DNA of 64,000 nucleotides, from the NCBI GenBank assembly GCA_000720375.1, contig JOAA01000001.1, forward strand, positions 596,907-660,906, written 5' to 3'. The notes beneath the pieces were generated by a model that saw nothing but the letters and a program-made list of their open reading frames with translations, was not told the DNA's origin and did not search any database. Shown one piece after another: positions 36,471-44,787 of the stretch (its first letter is position 1; each line of letters opens with the position of its first letter). The position numbers and the translations under genes are program-made. This stretch comes from Rhodococcus rhodnii (GTDB taxonomy: Bacteria > Actinomycetota > Actinomycetes > Mycobacteriales > Pseudonocardiaceae).

Positions 36471-37925
36471 GTGCGCCGAGAAACCATTTCCGCCGCGATC
36501 CTCGAAGCGGCCGAGCGCTTCGGTGATGCCGAAGCAGTCGTCGATGGCCAGGTCAGGCTGAGTTTCCGCGAGTTACACAGCCGCGTGATGGCAGTCGCGT
36601 ACGGCCTTTGGGCAAGCGGTATCACCCGGGGTGACCGGGTCGCGATCTTCGGGCCGAACACGCATCACTGGGTGACGTCAGCACTCGGTGTGCTCTACGC
36701 GGGCGCCACTCTGGTGCCGATCAACACTCGGTTCACCACGGCGGAGACCCTGGACGTGATCAACCGAAGCGGTGCGCGAGGGTTGTTCGTGGAAGGCGAA
36801 TTCCTTGGCGTGGACCGGGAGGCCGACCTGCTGGAAGCCGATGTCACGCTGGCTTCCCGAGTTCGGATCTACCGGATGCCGATGCAGTGGCCGGAAGCCA
36901 CGTTCGAGTCGCCTGCCGAACCGGACGACGTGGCCGACATTCTCTATACGTCGGGAACCACAGGGCGCAGCAAAGGCGCTATGAGCGCCCACCGGCAGAC
37001 GCTGGCCGTGGCACGGGCCTGGGCGTCGAGGACAGAGCTGAGTTCTGCTGACCGATACCTCATCGTGAACCCTTTCTTTCACAGCTTTGGTTACAAGGCA
37101 GGGATTCTGACGTGCTTGCTGACCGGCGCGACGATCGTGCCGCAGGCCAAGTTCGATGTCGCCGAGACGATCCGGCTGACCGCTCTCGAGAGTATCACCG
37201 TTCTGCCGGGCGCGCCGACGATCTATCAGTCCATTTTGGATCACCCCGCTGACTTTCCTCGGATACGACTTGCGGTCACAGGTGCGGCGGTTGTGCCCGT
37301 CGCATTGGTCGAACGCATGCAGAAAGAACTGTGCGACACCGTACTCACCGGATACGGCCTGACCGAGTGTCCAGTTGTGACACTCTGCTCCCCCACGGAC
37401 GATGCTTCCACTGTAGCGCACACCGCGGGGCACGCGGCGGCAGGCTGTGAAGTGCGTGTCGCCTCGAATGGCGAAATCCTCGTCCGGGGCCCGAACGTGA
37501 TGCTGGGCTACCTCGACGACCCGGCCGCGACCGCGGCGGCGATCGACGAGGACGGCTGGCTGCACACCGGTGACATCGGAAGTCTCGACGCGGCAGGCAA
37601 TCTGACGATCACCGACCGGTTGAAGGACATGTACATCTGTGGCGGGTTCAATGTGTACCCCGCCGAAGTCGAGCAGGCACTCGCCAGGTTGCCCGGCGTG
37701 GCGGAGGCAGCGGTGATCGGCGTCCCCGACCCGCGGCTCGGCGAGGTCGGCAAGGCCCACATAGTCCGAAAACCCGGCGCTGACCTGTCGGAAGAAGAAG
37801 TCATCAGTTTTTGTCGGACCCTCATGGCAAACTTCAAAGTGCCCCGGGAAGTGGAGTTCCTGGCGGCGCTGCCCCGCAATCCGTCGGGCAAGGTCTTGAA
37901 GCGAGTACTAAGGGGAGAATCATGA
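36471..37925 (+). CDS. fadD3: HIP-CoA ligase FadD3
   Basis: 484 aa. GTG 36471 is chosen because GAGGAGG at 36459-36465 is correctly spaced; GTG 36465 lies within it. ANL fold: LYTSGTTGRSKGAMSAHRQ, GYGLTECPVVT and C-terminal NPSGKVLKRVL. FadD3 adds CoA to HIP, the two-ring product of HsaD, and so commits it to the KstR2 pathway and generates the inducer HIP-CoA. The gene is divergent from fadE30 and overlaps the next echA by 4 bp (ATGA). Confidence 0.9.
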   Translation: MRRETISAAILEAAERFGDAEAVVDGQVRLSFRELHSRVMAVAYGLWASGITRGDRVAIFGPNTHHWVTSALGVLYAGATLVPINTRFTTAETLDVINRSGARGLFVEGEFLGVDREADLLEADVTLASRVRIYRMPMQWPEATFESPAEPDDVADILYTSGTTGRSKGAMSAHRQTLAVARAWASRTELSSADRYLIVNPFFHSFGYKAGILTCLLTGATIVPQAKFDVAETIRLTALESITVLPGAPTIYQSILDHPADFPRIRLAVTGAAVVPVALVERMQKELCDTVLTGYGLTECPVVTLCSPTDDASTVAHTAGHAAAGCEVRVASNGEILVRGPNVMLGYLDDPAATAAAIDEDGWLHTGDIGSLDAAGNLTITDRLKDMYICGGFNVYPAEVEQALARLPGVAEAAVIGVPDPRLGEVGKAHIVRKPGADLSEEEVISFCRTLMANFKVPREVEFLAALPRNPSGKVLKRVLRGES

Positions 37926-38752
37926 GCGTCGTCCGCTACGACAAGCAAGGCCCGGTCGCGATCGTCACGATGAACCGGCCGGACTACCGCAACGCACAGA
38001 ACTCGGCGATGACGTATGCGCTGGATTCGGCGTTCACGACCGCGGTCGACGACGCCGAAGTCAAGGTGATCATCCTTGCCGGAGAAGGAAAACACTTCTC
38101 AGCGGGGCACGACATAGGAACGCCCGAGCGCGACGTCGACGTGTCGTTCGAGCGCAAAGCGGTGATGTGGTGGGACCATGTGGACCGGCCCGGCGGAGAC
38201 CAGCGCTACGCCAGGGAAATGGAGGTATACCTGGGAATGTGCCGCCGCTGGCGAGAGATTCCCAAGCCCACCGTCGCAATGGTGCAGGGCGCGTGCATCG
38301 CAGGCGGACTGATGCTGGCGTGGGTGTGCGACCTGATCGTGGCCTCGGACGACGCGTTCTTCTCGGATCCTGTTGTCCGGATGGGAATCCCGGGCGTGGA
38401 GTACTTCGCACACCCCTGGGTCCTCGGCCCACGCGCGGCGAAAGAGGTGCTCTTCACCGGAGATCGGTTCAGCGCACAACAAGCCCTCGATTGGGGGATG
38501 GTCAACCGAGTCGTGCCCCGGGAATCATTGACCGAGGAGACGTTACGGCTGGCCGGCCGGATCGCCGAGATGCCTCAGTTCGGCCTCGCACTGGCAAAAC
38601 GTGCGGTGAACCAGGCGGAAGACCTGATGGGCCTGCGCACGGGAATGGACTCGGTGTTCGGCCTGCACCACTTCGCCCACGCCCACAACGCCGAAGTCTC
38701 CAAGGACTCCCTCGGCGGTCTCGATGCCCGCTCCATGAAGGAACGGCAATGA
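37922..38752 (+). CDS. Enoyl-CoA hydratase/isomerase
   Basis: 276 aa, ATG at 37922 overlapping the fadD3 stop. Crotonase family: AGEGKHFSAGHDIGTP and VQGACIAGGLMLAWVCDLIVAS. The long insertion with WWDHVDRPGG after the first loop resembles EchA13-like proteins. Operon position between fadD3 and the FadE31 remnants puts it in HIP catabolism. The mycobacterial fadD3-fadE31-32-33 run has no echA here, so this is a local variation. Confidence 0.82.
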   Translation: MSVVRYDKQGPVAIVTMNRPDYRNAQNSAMTYALDSAFTTAVDDAEVKVIILAGEGKHFSAGHDIGTPERDVDVSFERKAVMWWDHVDRPGGDQRYAREMEVYLGMCRRWREIPKPTVAMVQGACIAGGLMLAWVCDLIVASDDAFFSDPVVRMGIPGVEYFAHPWVLGPRAAKEVLFTGDRFSAQQALDWGMVNRVVPRESLTEETLRLAGRIAEMPQFGLALAKRAVNQAEDLMGLRTGMDSVFGLHHFAHAHNAEVSKDSLGGLDARSMKERQ

Positions 38753-38914
38753 GAGCGTCGAACGCTGTGGTTCGCGTCTGACGCTGCGCCTGGTGCGACC
38801 GCCGTTTTGGTTCGGCGATACCACTCCCAATCCGGCGGCAAGTCACCATGACGAGTGCCAATGCCATGGCGTGAGAGGGCTTGCAACCAGCTCTCCTTCC
38901 CGAAATGAGAACCG
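38753..38914. other. Gap before the fadE31 repeats
   Basis: 162 bp between the echA stop and the first fadE31-like remnant. No gene, hairpin or KstR2 box was seen in it. Confidence 0.5.
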
Positions 38915-39084
38915 ATGGATCTCGACCTCGACCCAGCCACTCTGGACTTCCAAGCCGAAGTCCGATCGTGGCTCGCCGCCAACGTGCCCGCTGCCATGCC
39001 TCGATGGACGCGCCTCAGGGCTCCGCGGCTCATCGCGCTTGGGAGAGAAAGCTTTTCAACGCGTGGCTATCCGCGGCGTCGTGA
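38915..39084 (+). pseudogene. fadE31 5' remnant A (frameshifted)
   Basis: Starts with the same first 25 codons as the intact gene (MDLDLDPATLDFQAEV...). It then loses one base near 39000, after which the homologous frame reads MDAPQGSAAHRAWERK and stops at 39082-39084. It covers about 55-65 codons of a 370-codon gene, so it cannot encode an enzyme. Translation from its own leader could still yield a short peptide. Confidence 0.8.
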
Positions 39085-39238
39085 TCGGAGAATCTCAGTG
39101 AGGGCGACGCTCCCCTCCTGGAACCCCTTGGCATTGACGCACCGTTGAAGGCCCATCCTTGACCGGACGCCCTTCGCCGCAACAGCTCGATCCGACGGTG
39201 GCCCAATCGGGTCCCACCATCGCAAGAGAAGAGACTCC

Positions 39239-39407
39239 ATGGACCTCGACCTCGATCCCACCACCTGGACTTCGAAACCGAAGTCCGATCGTGGCTCGCC
39301 GCCAGTGCGCCCGCCGCCATGCCTCGATGGACGCGCCTCAGGGCTCCGCGGCTCATCGCGCTTGGGAGAGAAAGCTTTTCAACGCGCGGCTATCCGGGGC
39401 GCCGTGA
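39239..39407 (+). pseudogene. fadE31 5' remnant B (frameshifted)
   Basis: Second partial copy. It shares with remnant A the base loss before GATGGACGCGCC and most substitutions. It has a further one-base deletion near codon 7 (MDLDLDPTTWTS...). The homologous frame stops at 39405-39407 after RKLFNARLSGAP. It is closer to A than to the intact gene, so it arose by a second duplication after the first frameshift. Confidence 0.8.
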
Positions 39408-39554
39408 TCGGAGGATCTCGGTGGCAGGGACGCTCCCCTGCCGGAGCCCCTTGACATTGACGCACCGCTGAACACCCACCCTTGACCGAACACCCTGCGC
39501 TGTAACAGCTCAATCCGACGGTCCCTCGGGTTCCGCCGGAGGAGAAGAGAACCG

Positions 39555-40667
39555 ATGGATCTCGACCTCGACCCAGCCACTCTGGACTTCCAAGCCGAAG
39601 TCCGATCGTGGCTCGCCGCCAACGTGCCCGACATGCTGCCCTCAATGGACACACCCGAAGGCTTTGAAGCCCATCGCGCCTGGGAGAAGAAGCTCTTCGA
39701 CGCACGACTGTCCGTGGTGTCGTGGCCGGCGGAGTTCGGCGGGAGAGACGCTTCGTTACTGCGGTGGGTGGTCTTCGAGGAGGAGTACTACGCAGCCGGG
39801 GCACCCGCGCGGGTGAGCCAGAACGGGATTTTCCTGCTGGCGCCCACGTTGTTCGCGCATGGTACGCCGGAGCAGTGCGCGCGGTTGCTTCCGAAGATGG
39901 CCAGCGCGGAGGAGGTCTGGGCGCAGGCTTGGTCGGAGCCGGAGGCGGGCAGCGACCTCGCGGCTATTCGGGCTTCAGCCACTCGGGCCGATGGTGGGTG
40001 GTTGCTCAGTGGGCAGAAGACGTGGAGTTCCCGTGCGACCTTCGCTGACCGTGGCTTCGGGTTGTTCCGGACATCGGGGGAAAGACATAGAGGCCTGACG
40101 TACTTCATGTTCTCGCTGAAGGCTCCTGGCGTCACCGTGCGGCCGATCAGCCAGCTGGACGGTGAGCCGGGGTTTGCCGAGATCTTCCTCGATGACGTAT
40201 TCGTGCCCGACGAGGACGTGATCGGGGACGTGGACAACGGCTGGAAGGTCGCGATGAGCACGGCGAGCAACGAGCGAGGGCTCTCGTTGCGTAGTCCTGG
40301 GCGGTTCCTGGCCACTGCGGGGCGGCTCGTTGAGCTATGGCATGCGTTGCCTGATCCCGCCTTACGCGATCGGGTTGTGGATGCGTGGATTGGGGCTCAG
40401 GCGTATCGGTTGTACACGTTCGGGACCGTCACCCGGCTGATGGCGGGTGGGAGTCTCGGCGCCGAGTCCAGTGTGAACAAGTTGTTCTGGTCCGAGTTGG
40501 ACATCGCCATGCATGAGACGGCCTTGGACCTTCTCGGCGGTGAAGGTGAGGCCGACGGGCCCTGGCTCGACGGTTACTTGTTCTCGCTCGCTGGGCCGAT
40601 CTACGCGGGTACCAACGAGATCCAACGCAACGTCGTCGCCGAACGGATACTGGGGCTGCCACGATGA
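39555..40667 (+). CDS. fadE31: Acyl-CoA dehydrogenase (FadE31-like), full-length subunit
   Basis: 370 aa, ATG at 39555 with GGAGGAGAAGAG upstream. Acyl-CoA dehydrogenase fold: AWSEPEAGSDLAAIRA, DGEPGFAEIFLDDVFVPD and the FAD/CoA-binding C-terminus IYAGTNEIQRNVVAERILGL. Ala replaces Glu in the usual YEGTNEIQR, so the base must come from elsewhere or from a partner subunit. Steroid acyl-CoA dehydrogenases are often alpha2beta2 heteromers; the overlapping next gene is the likely partner. It is downstream of fadD3-echA, but the two remnants upstream may alter read-through. Confidence 0.85.
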   Translation: MDLDLDPATLDFQAEVRSWLAANVPDMLPSMDTPEGFEAHRAWEKKLFDARLSVVSWPAEFGGRDASLLRWVVFEEEYYAAGAPARVSQNGIFLLAPTLFAHGTPEQCARLLPKMASAEEVWAQAWSEPEAGSDLAAIRASATRADGGWLLSGQKTWSSRATFADRGFGLFRTSGERHRGLTYFMFSLKAPGVTVRPISQLDGEPGFAEIFLDDVFVPDEDVIGDVDNGWKVAMSTASNERGLSLRSPGRFLATAGRLVELWHALPDPALRDRVVDAWIGAQAYRLYTFGTVTRLMAGGSLGAESSVNKLFWSELDIAMHETALDLLGGEGEADGPWLDGYLFSLAGPIYAGTNEIQRNVVAERILGLPR

Positions 40668-41530
40668 AATTCGCCCTTTCCCCCGAACAGACCCAGTTCG
40701 CGGACACCCTGGACGCGCTGCTGGCCAAGTCCGACGTGGCCAGATCCTGGGCAGCGGGCGACCACGAACCCGGGCTCGCAGTCTGGCGTCAACTGGCTGA
40801 CCTCGGGGTCACGAGCATCGCCCAGGATGGAGAGCCCATCGACCTCGTGGTGGCCATGGAGTCCATCGGCTATCACGCACTCCCCGGCCCAGCTATCGAA
40901 ACCTTGGCCGTGCTGCCTGATCGCCTGGACGGTGCGTTACTGGCCACAGTGGCCATTCCGCCCCACGTGCCGTACGCAGTGGACGCCGATGTTGCCGACC
41001 ATGTGTTCGTGCTCCGGAACGGAACCCTCTTCACCGCCACCACGGGCAACCGGGTCAGCTCGGTGGATCCGTGCCGTGCGTTGTACGAAGTGACCGCCAC
41101 GACCGAGGTCGGTCCGCTGCCGGATGTCTTCGAGCGGGGCGTGTTGGCGTGCTCCGCACAGCTGCTCGGCGCAGGCCGCGCATTGCTGGCGAAGTCCGTC
41201 GAATACGTCAAGCAACGCACCCAGTTCGGCAAGGCCATCGGCTCTTTCCAAGCGGTGAAGCATCACCTGGCGTCGGTTCATGTCGCCCTTGAACTCGCTC
41301 GCCCCTTGGTGCATGGCGCCGCGCTCAACGCCGTGCCCATTTCGGCGGCCAAAGTCGCCGCAGGTGATGCCGCCTATCGCGCGGCTCGCACCGCATTGCA
41401 GGTCCACGGTGCCATCGGCTACACCGTCGAAAACGACCTCAGCGTCTGGTTATCCAAGGTCCGTGCCCTGCACTCCGCCTGGGGAACCGGCTCCGTTCAC
41501 CGTGCCCGGGTGATGGCCAGCCTGAGCTGA
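40664..41530 (+). CDS. Short acyl-CoA dehydrogenase (FadE32/33-like) subunit
   Basis: 288 aa, ATG at 40664 overlapping the fadE31 stop (ATGA). It is shorter than a standard acyl-CoA dehydrogenase and has a reduced middle domain. The C-terminal helical domain is intact, with SVEYVKQRTQFGKAIGSFQAVKHHLA and LQVHGAIGYTVENDLSVWLSK. This fits the FadE32 or FadE33 type of M. tuberculosis (318-319 aa). It probably forms a heteromer with FadE31 for late steps of HIP breakdown. The mycobacterial cluster has two such short subunits in a row; here the second may be the gene at 54703. Confidence 0.85.
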   Translation: MKFALSPEQTQFADTLDALLAKSDVARSWAAGDHEPGLAVWRQLADLGVTSIAQDGEPIDLVVAMESIGYHALPGPAIETLAVLPDRLDGALLATVAIPPHVPYAVDADVADHVFVLRNGTLFTATTGNRVSSVDPCRALYEVTATTEVGPLPDVFERGVLACSAQLLGAGRALLAKSVEYVKQRTQFGKAIGSFQAVKHHLASVHVALELARPLVHGAALNAVPISAAKVAAGDAAYRAARTALQVHGAIGYTVENDLSVWLSKVRALHSAWGTGSVHRARVMASLS

Positions 41531-41576
41531 GTAACGGGTTGGCCGTTACCGCGCAACTACGTGTGTGGGCGAAACG

Positions 41577-42140
41577 ATGGCTAAGGCCGGGCAACCTCCG
41601 GATGTGCAGCGCCGGCGTACGTCTGGGCTGGCGGCGGAGTTCGAGCAGATCTACCGCGCGCACGTTCAGGACGTCACGGCGTACTTCGCGCGACGCACGG
41701 CGGATCCGCAGACGGTCGCCGACTTGACCGCGGACACGTTCGTGCAGGCGATTACGTCCTTCACCACGTTCGATCCGGCGAGGGGCAGCCCTCGCAGCTG
41801 GTTGTACGGCATCGCACGGCGGGTGTTCGCTCAGCACTGCGAGCGGTTCAGCCGTGGGCAGGACGTCGCCGCGCGGCTGGCCGGGCGACGAGAACTCGAC
41901 ATCGACGAAGCCGCCGAACTGGTGGTCCGGATCGATGCCGAGCGCAAGGGACGAGCGTTGTTCGACGGTCTGGCGGCGTTGACACCTGCCGATCGTGAAG
42001 CCGTCGAACTCGTTGACATTGTTGGACTTGAGCGCAAGGAAGCGGCCGCCGCACTCGGCATCTCCACGGGGGCATTGCGGATCAGGCTGTTCCGGGCGCG
42101 GGGCAAGTTGCGGAAAAGCGTAGGTGAGAACGATGGGTAA
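41577..42140 (+). CDS. ECF RNA polymerase sigma factor
   Basis: 187 aa from ATG 41577 (GTG 41565 is possible). Sigma region 2 spans EFEQIYRAHVQDVTAYFARR to GSPRSWLYGIARRVF; region 4 spans LTPADREAVELVDIVGLERKEAAAALG to FRARGKLRKSV. The following gene overlaps by 8 bp and encodes a one-helix membrane protein that could be its regulator. No target promoter can be inferred, and there is no sign that it controls the sterol genes upstream. Confidence 0.88.
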   Translation: MAKAGQPPDVQRRRTSGLAAEFEQIYRAHVQDVTAYFARRTADPQTVADLTADTFVQAITSFTTFDPARGSPRSWLYGIARRVFAQHCERFSRGQDVAARLAGRRELDIDEAAELVVRIDAERKGRALFDGLAALTPADREAVELVDIVGLERKEAAAALGISTGALRIRLFRARGKLRKSVGENDG

Positions 42141-42651
42141 GTTCGAAGATCAGCTGCTTGACGACCTTATGCGAGAACATGGGCCAGAGCTGCTGGCGGC
42201 CGAGCGGGCAGAACGGAGATCAAAGCGGCCGACGCGGGTCGCCGTGGGTGTCGCCGCCCTGGTTGGTGGGGTGGCAGCCGCCTTCCTCCTGGTGCCAACT
42301 GAAAACCCGGCGGCACCGCAACAGCCACTGGCAGCCCCGCCCGCTCAGCCGCAGGAGGCAGTAAAGCAAGCCGACAAGCCGACATATGCGGTGATCGAGA
42401 ACGCCGACGGCACCGTCACCATCGCCGTCGAAAACGCCAGTGCGATCGACGCGCTCAACAAGGAACTGGCAGACAAGAACATCCCCACCACCGGAGTCCG
42501 GTGTGTCCAGGTCAGCTCAGTGACCGTGCCGCCGGCCGAGGGCAAGCTGGTGACCATCGAGGAGCTGCTCCAGAAAATCAAGTCGACCCGAATCAAGGTC
42601 ACGAGCAGCGCCGACGGCACGATCACCTTATACGCAGCAAAGTGCAACTAA
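42133..42651 (+). CDS. Single-pass membrane protein linked to the sigma factor
   Basis: 172 aa from ATG 42133 (GTG 42124 is possible), overlapping the sigma stop. Cytoplasmic residues 1-35, a membrane helix (VGVAALVGGVAAAFLLV, about 38-55), a Pro/Ala/Gln linker and an outside domain with two cysteines (GVRCVQVSS, AAKCN). There is no HxxxCxxC zinc-anti-sigma motif, so it is not a classical ZAS protein. Overlap with the sigma gene still makes an anti-sigma or co-sensor role the best guess. The stop overlaps the converging esterase gene. Confidence 0.7.
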   Translation: MGKFEDQLLDDLMREHGPELLAAERAERRSKRPTRVAVGVAALVGGVAAAFLLVPTENPAAPQQPLAAPPAQPQEAVKQADKPTYAVIENADGTVTIAVENASAIDALNKELADKNIPTTGVRCVQVSSVTVPPAEGKLVTIEELLQKIKSTRIKVTSSADGTITLYAAKCN

Positions 42652-43592
42652 CGCAACGCCGCGAGCAGCATCGGGAACGACCGGTGCAGTGCGCGTTCCC
42701 AGTACGGCCAGGTGTGCTTGCCAGGTCCGTAGAAGTCCGTGATCACCCGGACGTGCTTGGCGCGCAGGCGATCGGCGACTGCGACGGTCTGTTCGCCGAG
42801 CAGCTGCTCCAGCCAGTCGAAGCTTGAGCCGGGCGGGTCGAGCGGACCGGGTTCACCGTTGCCTGTGGACAGATAAACCGGGATGCCGCGAAGCCGACTG
42901 GCAAGGTCGTACGGGTTGTGGGCGGCCCAGATCTCCGGCTGCGTGGCGGGATCGCCCCACAAGGCGAAGGGGTCACCGGTGGTCTGCCCGACAATCCCGG
43001 TCACGAGGTCAGTCGACCGTTTTCCTTGGTAAGTCGTGTGAACGACGCCGCTGTAGGACGCCGCAGCCTTGAAGAAGCCGGGATGCCTTGCCGCGTAGGA
43101 CAACGCGCCGAAACCGCCCATGGACAGGCCTGCCACCACGCGGTCGTGGCCGGACCGGTACTTGCGTTCGAGCAGCCGCTTGAGCTCAGTGAGGTGGAAC
43201 GTCTCCCACTTCGGTCCCTTCACCCAGTCCGAATAGAACCCGGCCGTGCCGCCCTCGGGCATGACGATGAGGACGTTGGTGCGGGCCGTGAAGACCTCGA
43301 CGTCGGTCTTGTCCGTCCACGAGCGGTACCCGATATCGCCGTCACAACAACCGTGAAGGAGGTACAACGTCGGCCATTTGCGGTATGGCGCGCGCCGCCA
43401 GTCCTTCGGGAGCAACAACCGGACGCCGACTTCCCGGCCAACGGCTTCCGAACGCACAGTCAGCTCAAGCAGCCGTTCGCCGAGTTGTTGCTCCCGAACG
43501 ACGGTCGCGCCGCCGGTCCCCGCCGAGGCAGGAACTCCGACGAGAACTCCGAGTAAGAGAAACAGAGACAGCAACAGTCCCCGAACGCGCAT
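42648..43592 (-). CDS. Secreted esterase (antigen 85/esterase D-like)
   Basis: 314 aa, ATG at 43592. Signal peptide about residues 1-24 (VGVPASAG). Alpha/beta-hydrolase with HGCCDGD oxyanion region, nucleophile elbow AGLSMGGFGALSYAARHPG and the His in GKHTWPYWERAL. It resembles esterase D and mycolyltransferase-like proteins common in actinobacteria. Since mycolic acid makers differ from most Pseudonocardiales, simple ester hydrolysis is more likely than mycolyl transfer. It is convergent with the sigma unit. Confidence 0.82.
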   Translation of the reverse strand: MRVRGLLLSLFLLLGVLVGVPASAGTGGATVVREQQLGERLLELTVRSEAVGREVGVRLLLPKDWRRAPYRKWPTLYLLHGCCDGDIGYRSWTDKTDVEVFTARTNVLIVMPEGGTAGFYSDWVKGPKWETFHLTELKRLLERKYRSGHDRVVAGLSMGGFGALSYAARHPGFFKAAASYSGVVHTTYQGKRSTDLVTGIVGQTTGDPFALWGDPATQPEIWAAHNPYDLASRLRGIPVYLSTGNGEPGPLDPPGSSFDWLEQLLGEQTVAVADRLRAKHVRVITDFYGPGKHTWPYWERALHRSFPMLLAALR

Positions 43593-43607
43593 CCGGACCT
43601 CCGTTGG

Positions 43608-43680
43608 CCGACACCGTGTTTCCAACTTGGCCGCCGGGCGGTTAGCTGTCAACCATGTTGTCGCTACCGGACATCACAAC
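43608..43680. repeat. 73-bp direct repeat, copy 1
   Basis: Imperfect direct repeat of 43747-43819, offset 139 bp. The last 31 bases (from CAACCATGTTGTCGCT) are nearly identical. Both lie in the 310-bp gap between the divergent esterase and symporter genes; no gene was seen there. Confidence 0.7.
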
Positions 43681-43746
43681 CCCTGCGGCATCTCCTACAC
43701 CGCCCCGACACCGACCCGGCACTGCCACCTCGCGGCACCTCGCCGA

Positions 43747-43819
43747 CCGACACCCTGTCCCCAACCAGTCCGCGGCATAGTTACCTATCAACCATGTTGT
43801 CGCTGCCGGACATCACGAC
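43747..43819. repeat. 73-bp direct repeat, copy 2
   Basis: Second copy, 83 bp upstream of the symporter start. It may carry a duplicated promoter or regulator site. Confidence 0.7.
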
Positions 43820-43902
43820 TTATTTCGATGTCGCGCACACACTGGCCGAACGCCGACCCGGTTGACACAATCACCGCCAATGTCCGGTTCAGGGAGTGTC
43901 CG

Positions 43903-44787
43903 ATGACTTCGTCGTCCGTGGTGACCACGGTGTTCCTGCCGATCGCCCTCGGGGTGATCATGCTCGGCCTGGGGATGTCCCTGACCGTGCAGGACTTCAA
44001 GCGCGTCGCCCAGGTGCCCAAGGCCACCATCGTGGCGCTGGTGTGCCAGGTCCTGTTGCTGCCCGCGATCTGCCTCGGCCTGGTCGTGCTGTTCGACCTG
44101 TCGCCGACGCTCGCTGTCGGCATGATGCTGCTCGCCGCGTCCCCCGGTGGGACCACGGCGAATCTGTTCAGTCACCTCGCGGGTGGCGACGTGGCCCTCA
44201 ACATCACGTTGACGGCGATCAACGCTGTGATCGCGGTGGTCACGCTGCCGATCGTGGTGAACCTGTCGCTGTCCGGCTTCATGGACGGCGGCGAACTCGG
44301 CCTGCAGTTCGACAAGATGCTCCAGGTGTTCGCGATCGTCCTGGTTCCGGTGGCGATCGGCATGCTGATCCGGCGCCGCTTCACCGCGTTCGCCGACCGG
44401 ATGCTTCGGCCGCTCAAGATCGCGGCGATCGTATTCATGGTCGCCACGATCGCGGTCGCGGTGTTCCAGGAGCGCGCGAACATCGGCGGTTACCTGCAGG
44501 CGGTCGGCGCGATCTCCTTGCTGTTCTGCGTGATCAGCTTGTCCGTCGGGTACGCGATCCCGCGACTGCTGAAGGTCAACCGACGCCAGTCCATCGCCTC
44601 GTCGATGGAAATCGGCATCCACAACAGCACGCTGGCCATCACGATCGCGCTCAGCCCGGCGCTGCTGAACAACGCGCAGATGGCCGTCCCGGCGGCCGTC
44701 TACGGCGTTGTCATGTTCATCCCCGCTGGGATCTTCGCCTACTGGGCGAGCAGGCGCCCGGTTCAGGCCGAAGTCACGACGACCTGA
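43903..44787 (+). CDS. Bile acid:sodium symporter family (BASS) transporter
   Basis: 294 aa, ATG at 43903. About nine to ten membrane helices. The BASS marker lies in MLLAASPGGTTANLFSHLAGGDVALNIT, and a second conserved segment in SMEIGIHNSTLAITIALSP matches the crossover region of the ASBT fold. Substrates of this family include bile acids and other organic acids. Near a steroid-catabolic island a bile-acid or steroid-acid import role is attractive but unproven. No KstR-type box was seen upstream; a duplicated 73-bp element is there instead. Confidence 0.88.
   Translation: MTSSSVVTTVFLPIALGVIMLGLGMSLTVQDFKRVAQVPKATIVALVCQVLLLPAICLGLVVLFDLSPTLAVGMMLLAASPGGTTANLFSHLAGGDVALNITLTAINAVIAVVTLPIVVNLSLSGFMDGGELGLQFDKMLQVFAIVLVPVAIGMLIRRRFTAFADRMLRPLKIAAIVFMVATIAVAVFQERANIGGYLQAVGAISLLFCVISLSVGYAIPRLLKVNRRQSIASSMEIGIHNSTLAITIALSPALLNNAQMAVPAAVYGVVMFIPAGIFAYWASRRPVQAEVTTT

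Larger units (their letters stand above)
38905..39720 (+). repeat. Three tandem copies of the fadE31 5' region
   Basis: Units begin at ATGs 38915, 39239 and 39555 (324 and 316 bp apart). Each contains the leader (GAGAAccgATGG-type), about the first 65 codons of the acyl-CoA dehydrogenase and, for the first two, a spacer of about 130-150 bp. Only the third copy continues into a full gene. Confidence 0.85.

Noticed and set aside
38881..39454. Small stand-alone genes in the fadE31 repeat region
   Set aside because: They match the intact gene's N-terminus with shared frameshifts, so they are remnants and not independent genes.
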